Positions 9,476-19,271 of a DNA stretch of 64,000 nucleotides are shown in pieces (within the stretch, counting starts at the first letter, position 1; each line of letters begins with the position of its first letter). The position numbers and the translations under genes are program-made. Source of the DNA: Metamycoplasma alkalescens. GTDB lineage: Bacteria; Bacillota_I; Bacilli_A; Mycoplasmatales; Metamycoplasmataceae. The notes under the pieces are model-generated. The model was not told the origin of the DNA and searched no databases. It saw nothing but the letters and a program-made list of their open reading frames with translations. The DNA is taken from NCBI RefSeq assembly GCF_900476125.1, contig NZ_LS991949.1, positions 310,001 to 374,000 on the forward strand, in the 5' to 3' direction.

Positions 9476-9497
9476 AAAGCACAAATCGTGCTTTTTA
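9474..9497. terminator. Bidirectional terminator between nadE and the convergent gene
   Basis: AAAAAGCAC (9474-9482) pairs with GTGCTTTTT (9488-9496) across a five-base loop. The stop codons of both convergent genes lie in the stem. Confidence 0.9.
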
Positions 9498-10613
9498 TAA
9501 TATTTTTTTAGTTCAATGTTCATATTGCGTATCATAATCTTCTTCTTTAATATTAATTACTTGACAATATAATTTAATAAGTCCATTTTCAAAATCAAAT
9601 AATTTTTTTGGAAAATTATTTCAATAATTTATTGTTAAAAAATCATTGATTATTTTTTGATTGATTTGATATTTTAAATTAAGATCACCATTGTATCGAA
9701 TTGGTAAATGATATCCTAATGCATCATTTTTAGTTGAATCTATAAATTCTTTTTTTGAATCATCTCATTGATTTTTTTTATCAATAAAATATTCAATTTT
9801 GTGTTTAAATTTTGTGTAATTTGTGATTTTTGATTTCAGATTGAAAGTTTTTTCCAAATCATTTTCCTTAATATAAACTTTATTAAAAAAGTCATAGACA
9901 TAATTTCTTTTTGGAATAAAATGTTGATTCGGTGTTTTTAACTCAATATTTTGCTCAATTGCTTTATAAAAGAAATCATTTTGTTTCATATCCAAAAAAT
10001 CAATATCATAAACCAAATGATTATAATAAGCTGTATTACTTCCAAATGGATCACTTTGAAGTTTTTTATCCCATTGAAAAATGAAATTAATTGATTCAAT
10101 AAACTTCAATTTCAATTTATTTTCCTTGGTATTAATTTTTTTAAAATCAAAATTAGACTTAGTTAAATCAAAATCAAGAATAAAACTTAATTTACTTAAT
10201 AAATCTCGCAATGAACGAAAACCAAAAAGAATTTTAAATGTTTTTAAATCTTCAAATTTAATTGGACTGTTGTCCTTAAATTTTTTGATTCTAAAACGCT
10301 TTTTTTGATTATTTAAATTCTCAACATCTTCAATCAATAAATCTTTACCATTTAATTGAAGAATTCTTTGTGTTGGTGTATCATAGGTGTGTCTTGGGGT
10401 TATAAACTCAATAATTCATGTGTTATTTTCTAAATTTCGAACAAAACTCAATTCAACAACATCACCTTTGTTTCTTAATCCAAGTGGATAAAATTTTTCG
10501 GGACTACGAAACGTTTTGTTTTCAACCAAACGAGCTTTAACACTAACTTGTTCTTGATATTCCTCTAATTTTTTTTGTTTTTGAATAATTTGATAACTAT
10601 TATTTAATAGCAT
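9495..10613 (-). CDS. Conserved protein of unknown function, paralogue of the 3577-4704 gene
   Basis: 372 residues with a few TGA-Trp codons. The ATG at 10613 has AAGGAAG nine bases upstream. The function is not recognised. The C-terminal region matches the 3577-4704 product (LGYHLPIRYNG, YQINQ, FPKKLFDFENGLIK), and both proteins have nearly equal length. No signal peptide or clear membrane segment is visible, and the protein is rich in K, N, F and D. It lies downstream of a small gene that is itself similar to the small gene of the first cluster, so the pair looks like a duplicated module. Confidence 0.7.
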
Positions 10614-10781
10614 ATTAGATCTTCCTTTTCTTTTACCATATTTGGTATATAAAAACTACATCATACTAAAAAGGAAAATATTTATTTTTGGGAAAATTAT
10701 TGTTCTATTTATATTTCATATAAATATTGAATTTGAAATTCTCAAGTATATTTTTTTTGATACTTAAATGTTTTTAAATTA

Positions 10782-11195
10782 TTAATCAAAAAGACATCAC
10801 TTAATAAATTTTTCAATAAATTTCAATCTTCTATAAAATGTTGATTTAGAAATATTAAATGTTTTTCAAGAAACATTTTTTAAATCTTTTCTAAATAATA
10901 TTGTTAGAAAAATTGAACGATCCAAATCAGAAAAATTATTGATTGTAAGTACAATGAATTTTTTGAAATTCTTAGCTGAAGATAACTTTTCATTTTTTAT
11001 TTTTGAAAAATTGCTTATTTTCTTTTTAAATTCTTTTTCCAATTCATCATCCTCTTTAGCATTTATTTTTTTATTAGTTATATTTTCATTATTATTGTTA
11101 TCTTTATTTTTTAGTGACTTAATTTCATCTTTGATGAATCTTTTAATCATTGGTTTCATAATAATTAAGTTCTTGAATTTTTCTTTATCAGCCAA
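10782..11195 (-). CDS. Small protein with possible helix-turn-helix end, paralogue of the 4688-4999 gene
   Basis: 137 residues. The start is a TTG at 11195 with GGGAG seven bases upstream; an ATG further in (MKPMIKRF) is an alternative. The middle is lysine- and asparagine-rich. The C-terminus contains FKKFIVLTINNFSDLDRSIF, a TGA-encoded Trp, and FNISKSTFYRRLKFIEKF, which looks like a helix-turn-helix recognition helix. The same segment is found at the end of the 4688-4999 product. A regulatory, DNA-binding function is possible but only inferred. Confidence 0.6.
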
Positions 11196-11312
11196 AATTT
11201 TCTCCCTTCATCTTCATTTTAAATCGCTTTGAAAAATTTTCAATATAAGTGGGAATTCCAAAAAATTTTTATATATATAAAATATATATAAAAAATAAAT
11301 ATCAGTATTAAA

Positions 11313-11340
11313 AAATGCAACTTTTTTCAAAGTTACATTT
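11313..11340 (-). terminator. Terminator after ppa
   Basis: AAATGCAACTTT (11313-11324) pairs with AAAGTTACATTT (11329-11340) with one mismatch and a four-base loop. A T run follows on the minus strand. Confidence 0.8.
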
Positions 11341-11361
11341 AATTTCAAATATTTTTAATTT

Positions 11362-11910
11362 CTAAAGATATTTTTCGGGATGAATTTTTTTCATTTCTTT
11401 AATAAATTCTTCTTTGTCTAAAGATCCATATTTTTGCATTAATTCAACACATTCTTCATATTCTTTTTGTGCTCAGGCAATATCTTCAAATCCAGTTACG
11501 TTTGTCACATTTGGACCTTTGAAGAATTTGTAATTTTTAAAAAATAATTCAACTGAATGAAGTCACATCTTATCCAAATCATTTAATGATTTAATATGAT
11601 CTAAACGATAATCATCTGCATGAACTCCAATTAATTTTGTATCAGTTTCACCTGAATCAATCATTTTCATTGCCCCAACTATTCTTACTTCAACAACACT
11701 TCCTGGCATAAATTTTTCAGGTGAATAAATTAAAACATCCAATTCATCGCCATCTCAATCAAGTGCTTCTGAAATATAACCATAATTTGCTGGATATTTA
11801 AATCCTTCACGAAGAATTCGATCAATCTTAATTTTTCCTGTTTTACGATCATATTCATATTTAATATTTGAATCTTTAGGAATTTCGACATTAACCAATA
11901 TATTTTTCAT
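11362..11910 (-). CDS. ppa: Inorganic pyrophosphatase
   Basis: 182 residues, typical of family I soluble pyrophosphatases, with several TGA-Trp codons. It hydrolyses pyrophosphate and so pulls polymerisation reactions forward. The signature [10 protein letters not shown] holds the metal-binding aspartates. The N-terminal [29 protein letters not shown] and the C-terminal YKFFKG blocks are all family hallmarks. The ATG has no ribosome-binding site and lies seven bases after a TAAAAT box. Divergent from ruvAB. Confidence 0.95.
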
Positions 11911-11917
11911 AATAAAA

Positions 11918-11923
11918 ATTTTA
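11918..11923 (-). promoter_or_regulatory. -10 box of ppa, seven bases before the ATG
   Basis: On the minus strand TAAAAT is followed by TTTTATT and the ATG. The spacing suggests a leaderless transcript. Confidence 0.55.
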
Positions 11924-12020
11924 TCAATTTTTTAGTTTTCTTATTTTTTTCCTAGATTTTTCACATTTTAAAAAAAATCCACAGAATAAAACTTATATTT
12001 AAGACAAAAGGAGGTAAAAA

Positions 12021-12638
12021 ATGACAATTTATTTATATGGAAAAATTGTCCATGTAAGCACAAACTATCTAATTTTGGATCATAATGGAATGGGTGAATT
12101 AATTTATGTCCCACAAATTGATCGATTTAAAGTTGGTGATATTAAAAAAATTTTCATTTCGCAAATTATTAATGAATATAATAAAGTGACGTATGGATTT
12201 GAAAATTTTAAAGAAATGGTTATTTTTGAAGATTTAATTACCTTACAAGGATTAGGACCAAAAACAGCAATTTCAATTTTAAATGTTGGTTGAGAAAATA
12301 TTATTAATTTTATTGCTAATTCTAAAAAAGAAGAGTTAACAAAGATTCCTTATGTTTCTTCAAAAATTGCCAATGCAATTTTATTATCTTTTAAAGATAA
12401 ATATGCAAAATTTTTATCAAAAATTAATGCTGAAGAATTAGAAAAATTTAATAAAGTAATTAAAGAAAATTCATATCTAAAAGAATTTGAAGAAACAATG
12501 AAAATGTTAGGTTTTAAAACAAGTCAAATCAAATTAGCACTTGATCATATTGAATTAACAAATAATATTGAAGAATGTGTTGAAAATGCAATTCGAATAA
12601 TTAGCCAAAAACAAAATGAAACAAGAATTCAGAGTTAA
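12021..12638 (+). CDS. ruvA: Holliday junction DNA helicase subunit RuvA
   Basis: 205 residues with one TGA-Trp. It binds four-way junctions and loads RuvB. The N-terminal OB-fold begins MTIYLYGKIVH. A helix-hairpin-helix follows (LITLQGLGPKTAISIL), then a second (ITKIPYVSSKIANAIL-like), and the C-terminal RuvB-binding domain ends in a short tail. A strong AAAGGAGG precedes the ATG. The last 23 bases overlap the start of ruvB. No RuvC was seen, which is normal for mollicutes. Confidence 0.93.
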
Positions 12639-13563
12639 TAATTTTGATGATTTTGTTGGACAAAATAAAATTACTTCGACACTAAAAGTTATGATTAATT
12701 CCGCAATTAAACAAACCAAACCGATTGATCATCTTTTATTTTATGGACCTCCTGGATTAGGAAAAACAACACTTGCCCAAATTGTTGCAAATGAAATCAA
12801 GGCAAATATCATTTATGTTCAAGGACCATTAATTCAAAAAAAGAGTGATATCTTAACTTTGTTTTCATCACTAAATGAAAATGATATTATCTTTATTGAT
12901 GAAATTCATGGAATTAATAAAAATGTTGAAGAATTACTTTATTCAGCAATTGAAGATTATGTCATAGATTTACCTGTCGGGGTTGAGGGTGATATGAAAA
13001 TAATGCGTTTAAATCTAAAAAAATTTTCTTTAATTGGTGCAACAACAAAATTTAATTTAGTTTCAAATCCCTTAAAAGATCGATTTGGGTATATTGGAAA
13101 ATTACTGCCTTATACTATTGAAGAAATTCAAACAATAATTATCAATTCAGCAAAAAGAAATAACATCAAAATCACAAATAAAGCAATTGAAGAAATATCT
13201 CTAAATTGCCGCGCAACTCCAAGAATAGCAAATAATTTATTAAAAAGAGTTTATGATTTTGCTTTATTTAAAAACTATAAAATAATTGATGAAAATTTAG
13301 TTAAAGAAGCTTTTAATTATTTAGATGTTTACCCTGGTGGACTAAATCTTTTTCAAATTGAATATCTTAAGATTCTTAAAAATATTTTTAAAAATAAGAG
13401 TGCTTCTTTGGACACAATAAGTTCAATTTTAAAAGATGACAAAATTACAATCATTAATGATTTAGAACCAATATTATTAATAAAAAAATTTATTGAAAAA
13501 ACCTCCCGGGGACGCAAAATAACAAAAGAAGGTCTTGAATACTTAGTTCAAATAAATAAATAA
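12616..13563 (+). CDS. ruvB: Holliday junction branch migration ATPase RuvB
   Basis: 315 residues. Walker A is GPPGLGKTT at residues 44-52, Walker B is IIFIDEIH, and sensor 1 is GATT. The winged-helix C-terminal domain carries the conserved KTSRGRKIT segment. The hexameric motor drives branch migration together with RuvA. The first codons lie inside ruvA, so the two are translationally coupled. Confidence 0.95.
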   Translation: MKQEFRVNNFDDFVGQNKITSTLKVMINSAIKQTKPIDHLLFYGPPGLGKTTLAQIVANEIKANIIYVQGPLIQKKSDILTLFSSLNENDIIFIDEIHGINKNVEELLYSAIEDYVIDLPVGVEGDMKIMRLNLKKFSLIGATTKFNLVSNPLKDRFGYIGKLLPYTIEEIQTIIINSAKRNNIKITNKAIEEISLNCRATPRIANNLLKRVYDFALFKNYKIIDENLVKEAFNYLDVYPGGLNLFQIEYLKILKNIFKNKSASLDTISSILKDDKITIINDLEPILLIKKFIEKTSRGRKITKEGLEYLVQINK

Positions 13564-13636
13564 TTCTAGAAAAATTTTAATTGAAATTAAATTGTTGAAA
13601 TAGGTGAATATCTTATAAAAAAGATAACAATTATTA

Positions 13637-13642
13637 TATAAT
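13637..13642 (+). promoter_or_regulatory. -10 box of secDF, seven bases before the ATG
   Basis: TATAAT, seven bases, then ATG at 13650. No Shine-Dalgarno lies in between, which indicates a leaderless mRNA. Confidence 0.6.
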
Positions 13643-13649
13643 TGTATCC

Positions 13650-16052
13650 ATGAATAAAAAAAATAAAGTAGCCCCTGCGATAAAATGAGTATTTAGTATT
13701 TTTATTCTTTTATTTATGATCTTAGCAATTATTTTTGGATCATTATTTTATTTAAGTCCTAACTTAAAGAAAAATAATCCAGTGAATGATGGTCATGTAA
13801 ATTCAAGAATTCTTCTAAAAATTCAAAAAGATAATTACCAAACTAGTTCAAAAAGAGAGCTTGCTCCAAATAAAATTGCTGATATAGTTAAAGACTATTT
13901 GCAAGAAAAAGATGATAAATTAACATCAAATTTTGATGTTAATTTAGTGTCAAACGATCAAATTGAAGTTAAAAGTTTATTAGCAACAAATGAAAAGAAA
14001 CAAGAACAGCTTATTAATACTTTGGTAAAAAAACCATATCTAACAATTACAGATCATACAGGAACACCACTTTTTTACAAAGGAAAATTTCAAGGTAATC
14101 TTGAAACAGTCCATGGATTAGATGAACTTATTAAAGAAGGTTCACAAAACTTTAATATGGACTTAGATGCTAACCCAGCAAGTGATAAAATTCCAGAAGG
14201 TTATGCAGATCGCATTCAAATTAAATTAAATAATCATGCATGGGATCAATTTACACATTTAGCATTTCATTATTATATTCGTTCACTTCAAAATCAAAAC
14301 CAAGATTTTGAAGATCCTCAAAACAAAGTTTATTTTTGATTAAATCTTGATGAATTTGTTCAAAATGCAATGCAAAATGACAAAGAAAATTGGGATGCTG
14401 CACAAAAAAATCCAGTTAACTATGCATATGTTGGTCATAAACCTAAAGAAGAAATTGAAAAAGACAAAGATGGTAATGTTATCAAGAGTTTAAAACCTTT
14501 TTTAAAAAATTCTATTAACGCTCAAAAATATTTAATTTCATCAGCTTCTCCAATTTCTTTAATTTCATCCAAAAAAAGAGATTCAATCTTTTATTTAATT
14601 AATAATAGTCCAAATGGATACTCAAATAAGCAGTTAACATCCTTAATTAATTTTTCATACACTCCATTCATTTTGGAAAAAGAAAAAGCAGAATTTGGAA
14701 ATAAAAATTCAATCCAATTTGATTCATATATTTTAGCAATCACAATTATATTCATAGCAATGTCTGCTTTTCTTGTGATCAAGCACCGTTTATTAGGTGT
14801 AATTTCAGTGGTTGCAATGGCATTTCTTTTATTCGTATTATTAACAATCATCACCGCATTCGGGGTTATAATCAATTCTTTAATTGCCTTGACAATAATT
14901 TTTATCTTAGTTGTTTTATTCAATTTGATTGCCAAAAAATTACAAATTTTTAACAAAGAAATTAAAGAAGGTTCAAATACAAATAAAGCAATTAATAAAG
15001 CAACAAAAAAATCACTTTTAACAGGATTAGACATACTTGCTGTTTTGGGAATTGGGGCAATAATATCCTTTTATTTAAACATAAATCATTCAGCAACAAT
15101 CGGCGCAATTATTGGAATAAGTTGTTTATTAATAGCAATCATAATCATTGGTTTCAATACACTGATTCTAAGATCAACAATTCAAACTGAATTTTTTGAA
15201 TTAAAAAGATATTTATTATTAAAAACTTCTTCGAAAGAGATGAAATGAACAAATAAAATCAATATTTTCTTCAAAGCAAAATTCTTTATTATTCCTTTAA
15301 TATTAATTTTATTTGCTGCTTTAATAACTTATAGTGTTTTTGCAATCAAAGAAAATTCTGCATATGCTGGATTTAATATCAAAAATTATTTTAATTTTGA
15401 ATTTATAAACCAAACAATTAATTTAGCAGATACAAATGTTAATTATTTATTAAGCTGAACAGTATTACTAATTGTCTTAATTAATTTAGCAATTTTAATT
15501 TATATTTCATTTAGATATTCAATTCAAGTAAGTTGCATTTATTTAGTCAAACAACTATTAGCAACTAGTTTACTAATTTCATTTTTCTTAATATTTAGAA
15601 TTAAAATTGACAATTTTATTTTTGATGCTTTATTAATAATTTCATTTATTAATATTCTTAGCACAACTATTGATTCTTCAAGAATAAATTCTGAATTTAA
15701 AAAAGATATTAATACTAAAAACTTTATTTACAAAGAAGAACAAATTAAAGATATCTTTCAAACAATGATAACTGATTCATTCCTAATTCAAAATATTAAT
15801 TTATTAATTGGAATCACAATCTTAATATCATCACCATTTTTATTAGTAAGTATATCTTTTAATGCAATTTTAGCGCTTGGTGGTGGAATAATTATCATAT
15901 GATATTTAGATTTATTCATAATCCCAAAAATATGATCATCACTTCTAATTAAAAAATATCAAAAGAAACAAAAAAGAATTGAAAATAATTATTGAAAAAC
16001 AGAAAAAATTGCAGAACAAACATTTATTGGAATCAATGATTTTTCAATCTAA
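13650..16052 (+). CDS. secDF: Protein translocase subunit SecDF (fused)
   Basis: An 800-residue fusion of SecD and SecF with several TGA-Trp codons. It assists SecYEG-dependent export using the membrane potential. There is one N-terminal membrane helix, then a large extracytoplasmic domain (about residues 40-350, with TITDHTGTPLFYKGKFQG). Two blocks of about five membrane segments each follow, one starting near SYILAITIIFIAMSAF and one after KINIFFKAKFF. The sequence is strongly diverged in the SecF half, as is usual in mycoplasmas. It is followed 17 bases later by hisS. Confidence 0.88.
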
Positions 16053-16069
16053 AAATAAGGGGTGCAAAT

Positions 16070-17329
16070 ATGTTCAATAAATTAAAGGGAACAAAAGATA
16101 TTTTTGGTCAAGAAGCAAAAATTTTAAATTTTATTCGCCAAAGTTTTGAAAAAGTAAGTCTAAGATATAACTTTGAATTTATTGAAACACCAATTATTGA
16201 AGATTATAATCTTTTTGTTCGGGCAACTGGGGAAACTAGTGATATTGTTACAAAAGAAATGTATGTTTTTAAAGATAATGGTAATCGTACAATCAGTTTG
16301 CGTCCCGAAGGGACTGCTTCAGTAATTCGAGCTTTTGTTGAAAACAAAATTAATAATTTAACAAATTCAAAATTTTATTATTTTGGACCAATGTTTCGGT
16401 ATGAAAGACCACAAAAAGGTCGTTATAGACAATTCATTCAAGGTGGTATTGAATTAATTGAAAAAAAATCTGTTTTAGCAAATTTTGAAATTATTAAACT
16501 TGCACATGATTTTTTGAAAGAATTAAAAATTGATGAGTTTGTTTTAGAAATTAATAATTTAGGATCATTTGAAACAAGAAATAATTACATTGCTGAATTA
16601 AAAAAATATTTCTTAACATATCAAAACCAATTGAATGAAATTTCAAAATTGCGTCTTGAAAAAAATGTGCTAAGAATTCTTGATGACAAAGATGAAAGTG
16701 AAAAAGATTTTGTCAAAAATGCACCAAAATTAATTGATTTTTTAACAAATAAAGAAAAGCATGATTTTGAATCATTACTTAATTTTTTAGATAAATTTAA
16801 AATTAAATACACATTAAATCCATATCTAGTTCGTGGTCTTGATTATTATAATGATATTGTTTTTGAATTTGTATCAACATCTAAAGCACTAGGAACAAAA
16901 TCTACCATTTTGGGTGGGGGTAGATATGATGGTATGATTCAATCTTTTGGCGGACCAAATATTGACTCAATTGGATTTGCCTTTGGCGTTGATCGGATTG
17001 CTGAAATAATTGCATTTAATTTTGATAAATATAAAAATCTTGAAAATGATTTAGAAATTTTAATCGCTTATTTAAATGAAAATGAATTTAATTCAATTTT
17101 AGAAATTGCTTATGATTTACGGCAAGAATTTAAAGTTGAATTAATCAATGAAAAAATTGATGTTACAAAATTATTCAAAAAAAATTATCAATTAAAACCC
17201 AAAATCTTAATTTTTAAAGAATTAAATGCAAGGGGAAATGAGATTAAAATCAAAACAATGAAAAAAGAAGTTGTTTTTGAATATAAAAATATTGATGATT
17301 TTAAAAAGAAAATAAAGGAATTGCTATAA
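16070..17329 (+). CDS. hisS: Histidyl-tRNA synthetase
   Basis: 419 residues, a class II synthetase of normal length, without TGA codons. Motif 2 is FRYERPQKGRYRQF. The His-specific LVRGLDYY and GGGRYDG are present, and motif 3 is GFAFGVDRI. The N-terminal KLKGTKDIFG is a HisRS hallmark. The C-terminal anticodon domain follows. AAGGGG precedes the ATG. aspS begins at the base after its stop codon. Confidence 0.97.
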   Translation: MFNKLKGTKDIFGQEAKILNFIRQSFEKVSLRYNFEFIETPIIEDYNLFVRATGETSDIVTKEMYVFKDNGNRTISLRPEGTASVIRAFVENKINNLTNSKFYYFGPMFRYERPQKGRYRQFIQGGIELIEKKSVLANFEIIKLAHDFLKELKIDEFVLEINNLGSFETRNNYIAELKKYFLTYQNQLNEISKLRLEKNVLRILDDKDESEKDFVKNAPKLIDFLTNKEKHDFESLLNFLDKFKIKYTLNPYLVRGLDYYNDIVFEFVSTSKALGTKSTILGGGRYDGMIQSFGGPNIDSIGFAFGVDRIAEIIAFNFDKYKNLENDLEILIAYLNENEFNSILEIAYDLRQEFKVELINEKIDVTKLFKKNYQLKPKILIFKELNARGNEIKIKTMKKEVVFEYKNIDDFKKKIKELL

Positions 17330-19003
17330 ATGAAAACAAATTATTGCTCAAATTTAAATATCAATGATTTAAACAAAGAAATTGAGCTTTTTGGCTGAAT
17401 TGCAAATAAAAGAAAATTTAAAAATCAAATGTTTGTTGACTTACGAGACTCAAGTGGTATCATTCAATTAGTTTTTAATAATATTTCTGATCCACTTTTA
17501 ACAAAGGAAACATGTTTGTTTGTAAAAGGTAAAGTTTTAAAAAGAATTGAAACAAATAATCAACTTAAATCAGGTGAAATTGAAATTTTAGTTTCAGAAT
17601 ATAAAATTCTAAACCATGCTAAACAAATTCCTTTTGAAATCAATGATGATAAATTAAACTCAGCCAATGAAGATCTTCGTTTGGAATATCGTTTTTTAGA
17701 CTTACGAAATGAAAAAGTTTTAAACAACTTAAAAATCAGACACAAACTAGCGCTACACATAAGAAATTTTTTTGATAAAAAGAATTTTGTTGAGATTGAA
17801 ACACCTATTTTAGCAAAATCTACACCCGAAGGAGCGAGAGATTATTTAGTTCCAACAAGAAAAAAGGGTAAATTTTTTGCTTTACCACAATCTCCGCAAT
17901 TATTTAAACAATTACTAATGGCAGGGGGGGTTGAAAAATACTTTCAATTAGCTCGTGTTTTTCGGGATGAAGATTTAAGAAAAGACCGCCAACCTGAATT
18001 TACACAATTAGACCTTGAAATGTCATTTGCAAACCAAGAAGATATTTTCTTACTTTGTGAGGAATTATGAGTTGAAACACTAGGTAAATTAGGTTTTCAA
18101 ATTGCACCAAAATTTCCAAGAATGGATTTTGAATTTGCGCTAAAAAATTATGGAACTGATAAGCCAGATACAAGATATGAGTTTTTAATCAAAGATTATT
18201 CAAATCAATTTAAAACTTTATTTGGAAAAGAATATGTTAAGGCAATTATTTTTGATCGCGATGTAAATAAAAATATCAAATTGATTGAAGAAATTTTTTA
18301 TAAAAACGGTGGTGAATTTTTTGAAGTTCTTGATCTAAGCTGTGCAACATGTCATGTGGGAACAAACTTAGCAAAAACAAAAGAAGCAACTTCATTCAAA
18401 CAATCATATGCCTTAATTGCAGCTGGAAATGATGAAGAAAGCACCCTTAAAGCACTTGGAGCAATTCGAACATTATTAAATGAACTATATCAATTAGCAA
18501 ACCCTGAACAACTAAACTTTTTATGGATAGTAAATTGACCGATGTTTGAATATAACAAAGAAGAAAAAAAATATGTTCCAGCTCATCATCCTTTTACGCA
18601 ATTTGAAGAAAATACCTTGAAATATTTAGAAACAAAGGAATTTGAAAAAGTTAAGGCCAAATCTTATGATTTAGTTCTAAATGGTTTTGAATTAGGTTCA
18701 GGTTCAATCCGAATCTTTGATTTGGAAACACAAAAAATAATGTTTGATATTTTAGAAATCTCTGAAAAAGAACAAAAATCAAGATTTGGTTTCTTTCTAA
18801 AATCATTTGAATATGGTTTGCCGCCACATTGTGGGATTGCATTTGGAATTGAAAGACTTTTAATGATTCTCACAAAATCTTCATCAATTCGGGATGTAAT
18901 TGCTTTCCCTAAAAATGCTAAGGGAACTGATTTATTAACATCAGCCCCATCAGAAATAACATCTGAACAACTACTAGAATATCATCTAGAAATAAAAAAA
19001 TAA
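17330..19003 (+). CDS. aspS: Aspartyl-tRNA synthetase
   Basis: 557 residues with several TGA-Trp codons. The N-terminal OB-fold anticodon domain spans about residues 1-105 ([15 protein letters not shown]). Class II motif 2 is [18 protein letters not shown] and motif 3 is [14 protein letters not shown] bacterial-type GAD insertion ([11 protein letters not shown] and beyond) lies between. It charges tRNA-Asp. The stop of hisS touches its ATG (TAAATG), and AAAGGAA lies inside the end of hisS. Confidence 0.97.
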
Positions 19004-19014
19004 AGGAGTAATTA

Positions 19015-19020
19015 TATAAT
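19015..19020 (+). promoter_or_regulatory. Possible -10 box of secG, six bases before the ATG
   Basis: TATAAT, six bases, then ATG at 19027. An AAAGGAG also lies 18 bases upstream of the ATG, too far for good use, so both leaderless and read-through expression are possible. Confidence 0.4.
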
Positions 19021-19026
19021 ATAGAT

Positions 19027-19263
19027 ATGACTTGATTTTTAGTTATTATGCTTTTAATATTTTCATTAGGAGTAATTGGAATTTCATTTATGATGGCCCC
19101 AGATTCAAACAGTTTTAGTGGGGCTTTGGTTGGAAGTAGTGATTTAGATCTATTTAAAATTTCAAAAGAACGGGGCATTAAAAAAGTTCTAAAATGATCG
19201 ATGATTTTATTAGGAATTTTAATTTTTATTTTTGCAATTATCTTACGTGTTGTTTTACAATAA
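19027..19263 (+). CDS. secG: Protein-export membrane protein SecG
   Basis: 78 residues with two TGA-Trp codons. Two hydrophobic helices (LVIMLLIFSLGVIGISFMMA and MILLGILIFIFAIIL) are separated by a loop containing NSFSGALVGSSDLDLF; the GGS-like loop between two helices is characteristic of SecG. It is a partner of SecYE. It sits between aspS and rnr, and secG-rnr-smpB-ssrA is a classic order in Firmicutes, which supports the call. Confidence 0.88.
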
Positions 19264-19271
19264 AGGAATAA

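Noticed and set aside
14591-15034. 147-codon open frame antisense to secDF.
   Set aside because: It is explained by the codon usage of the membrane segments on the other strand; no start signal is present.
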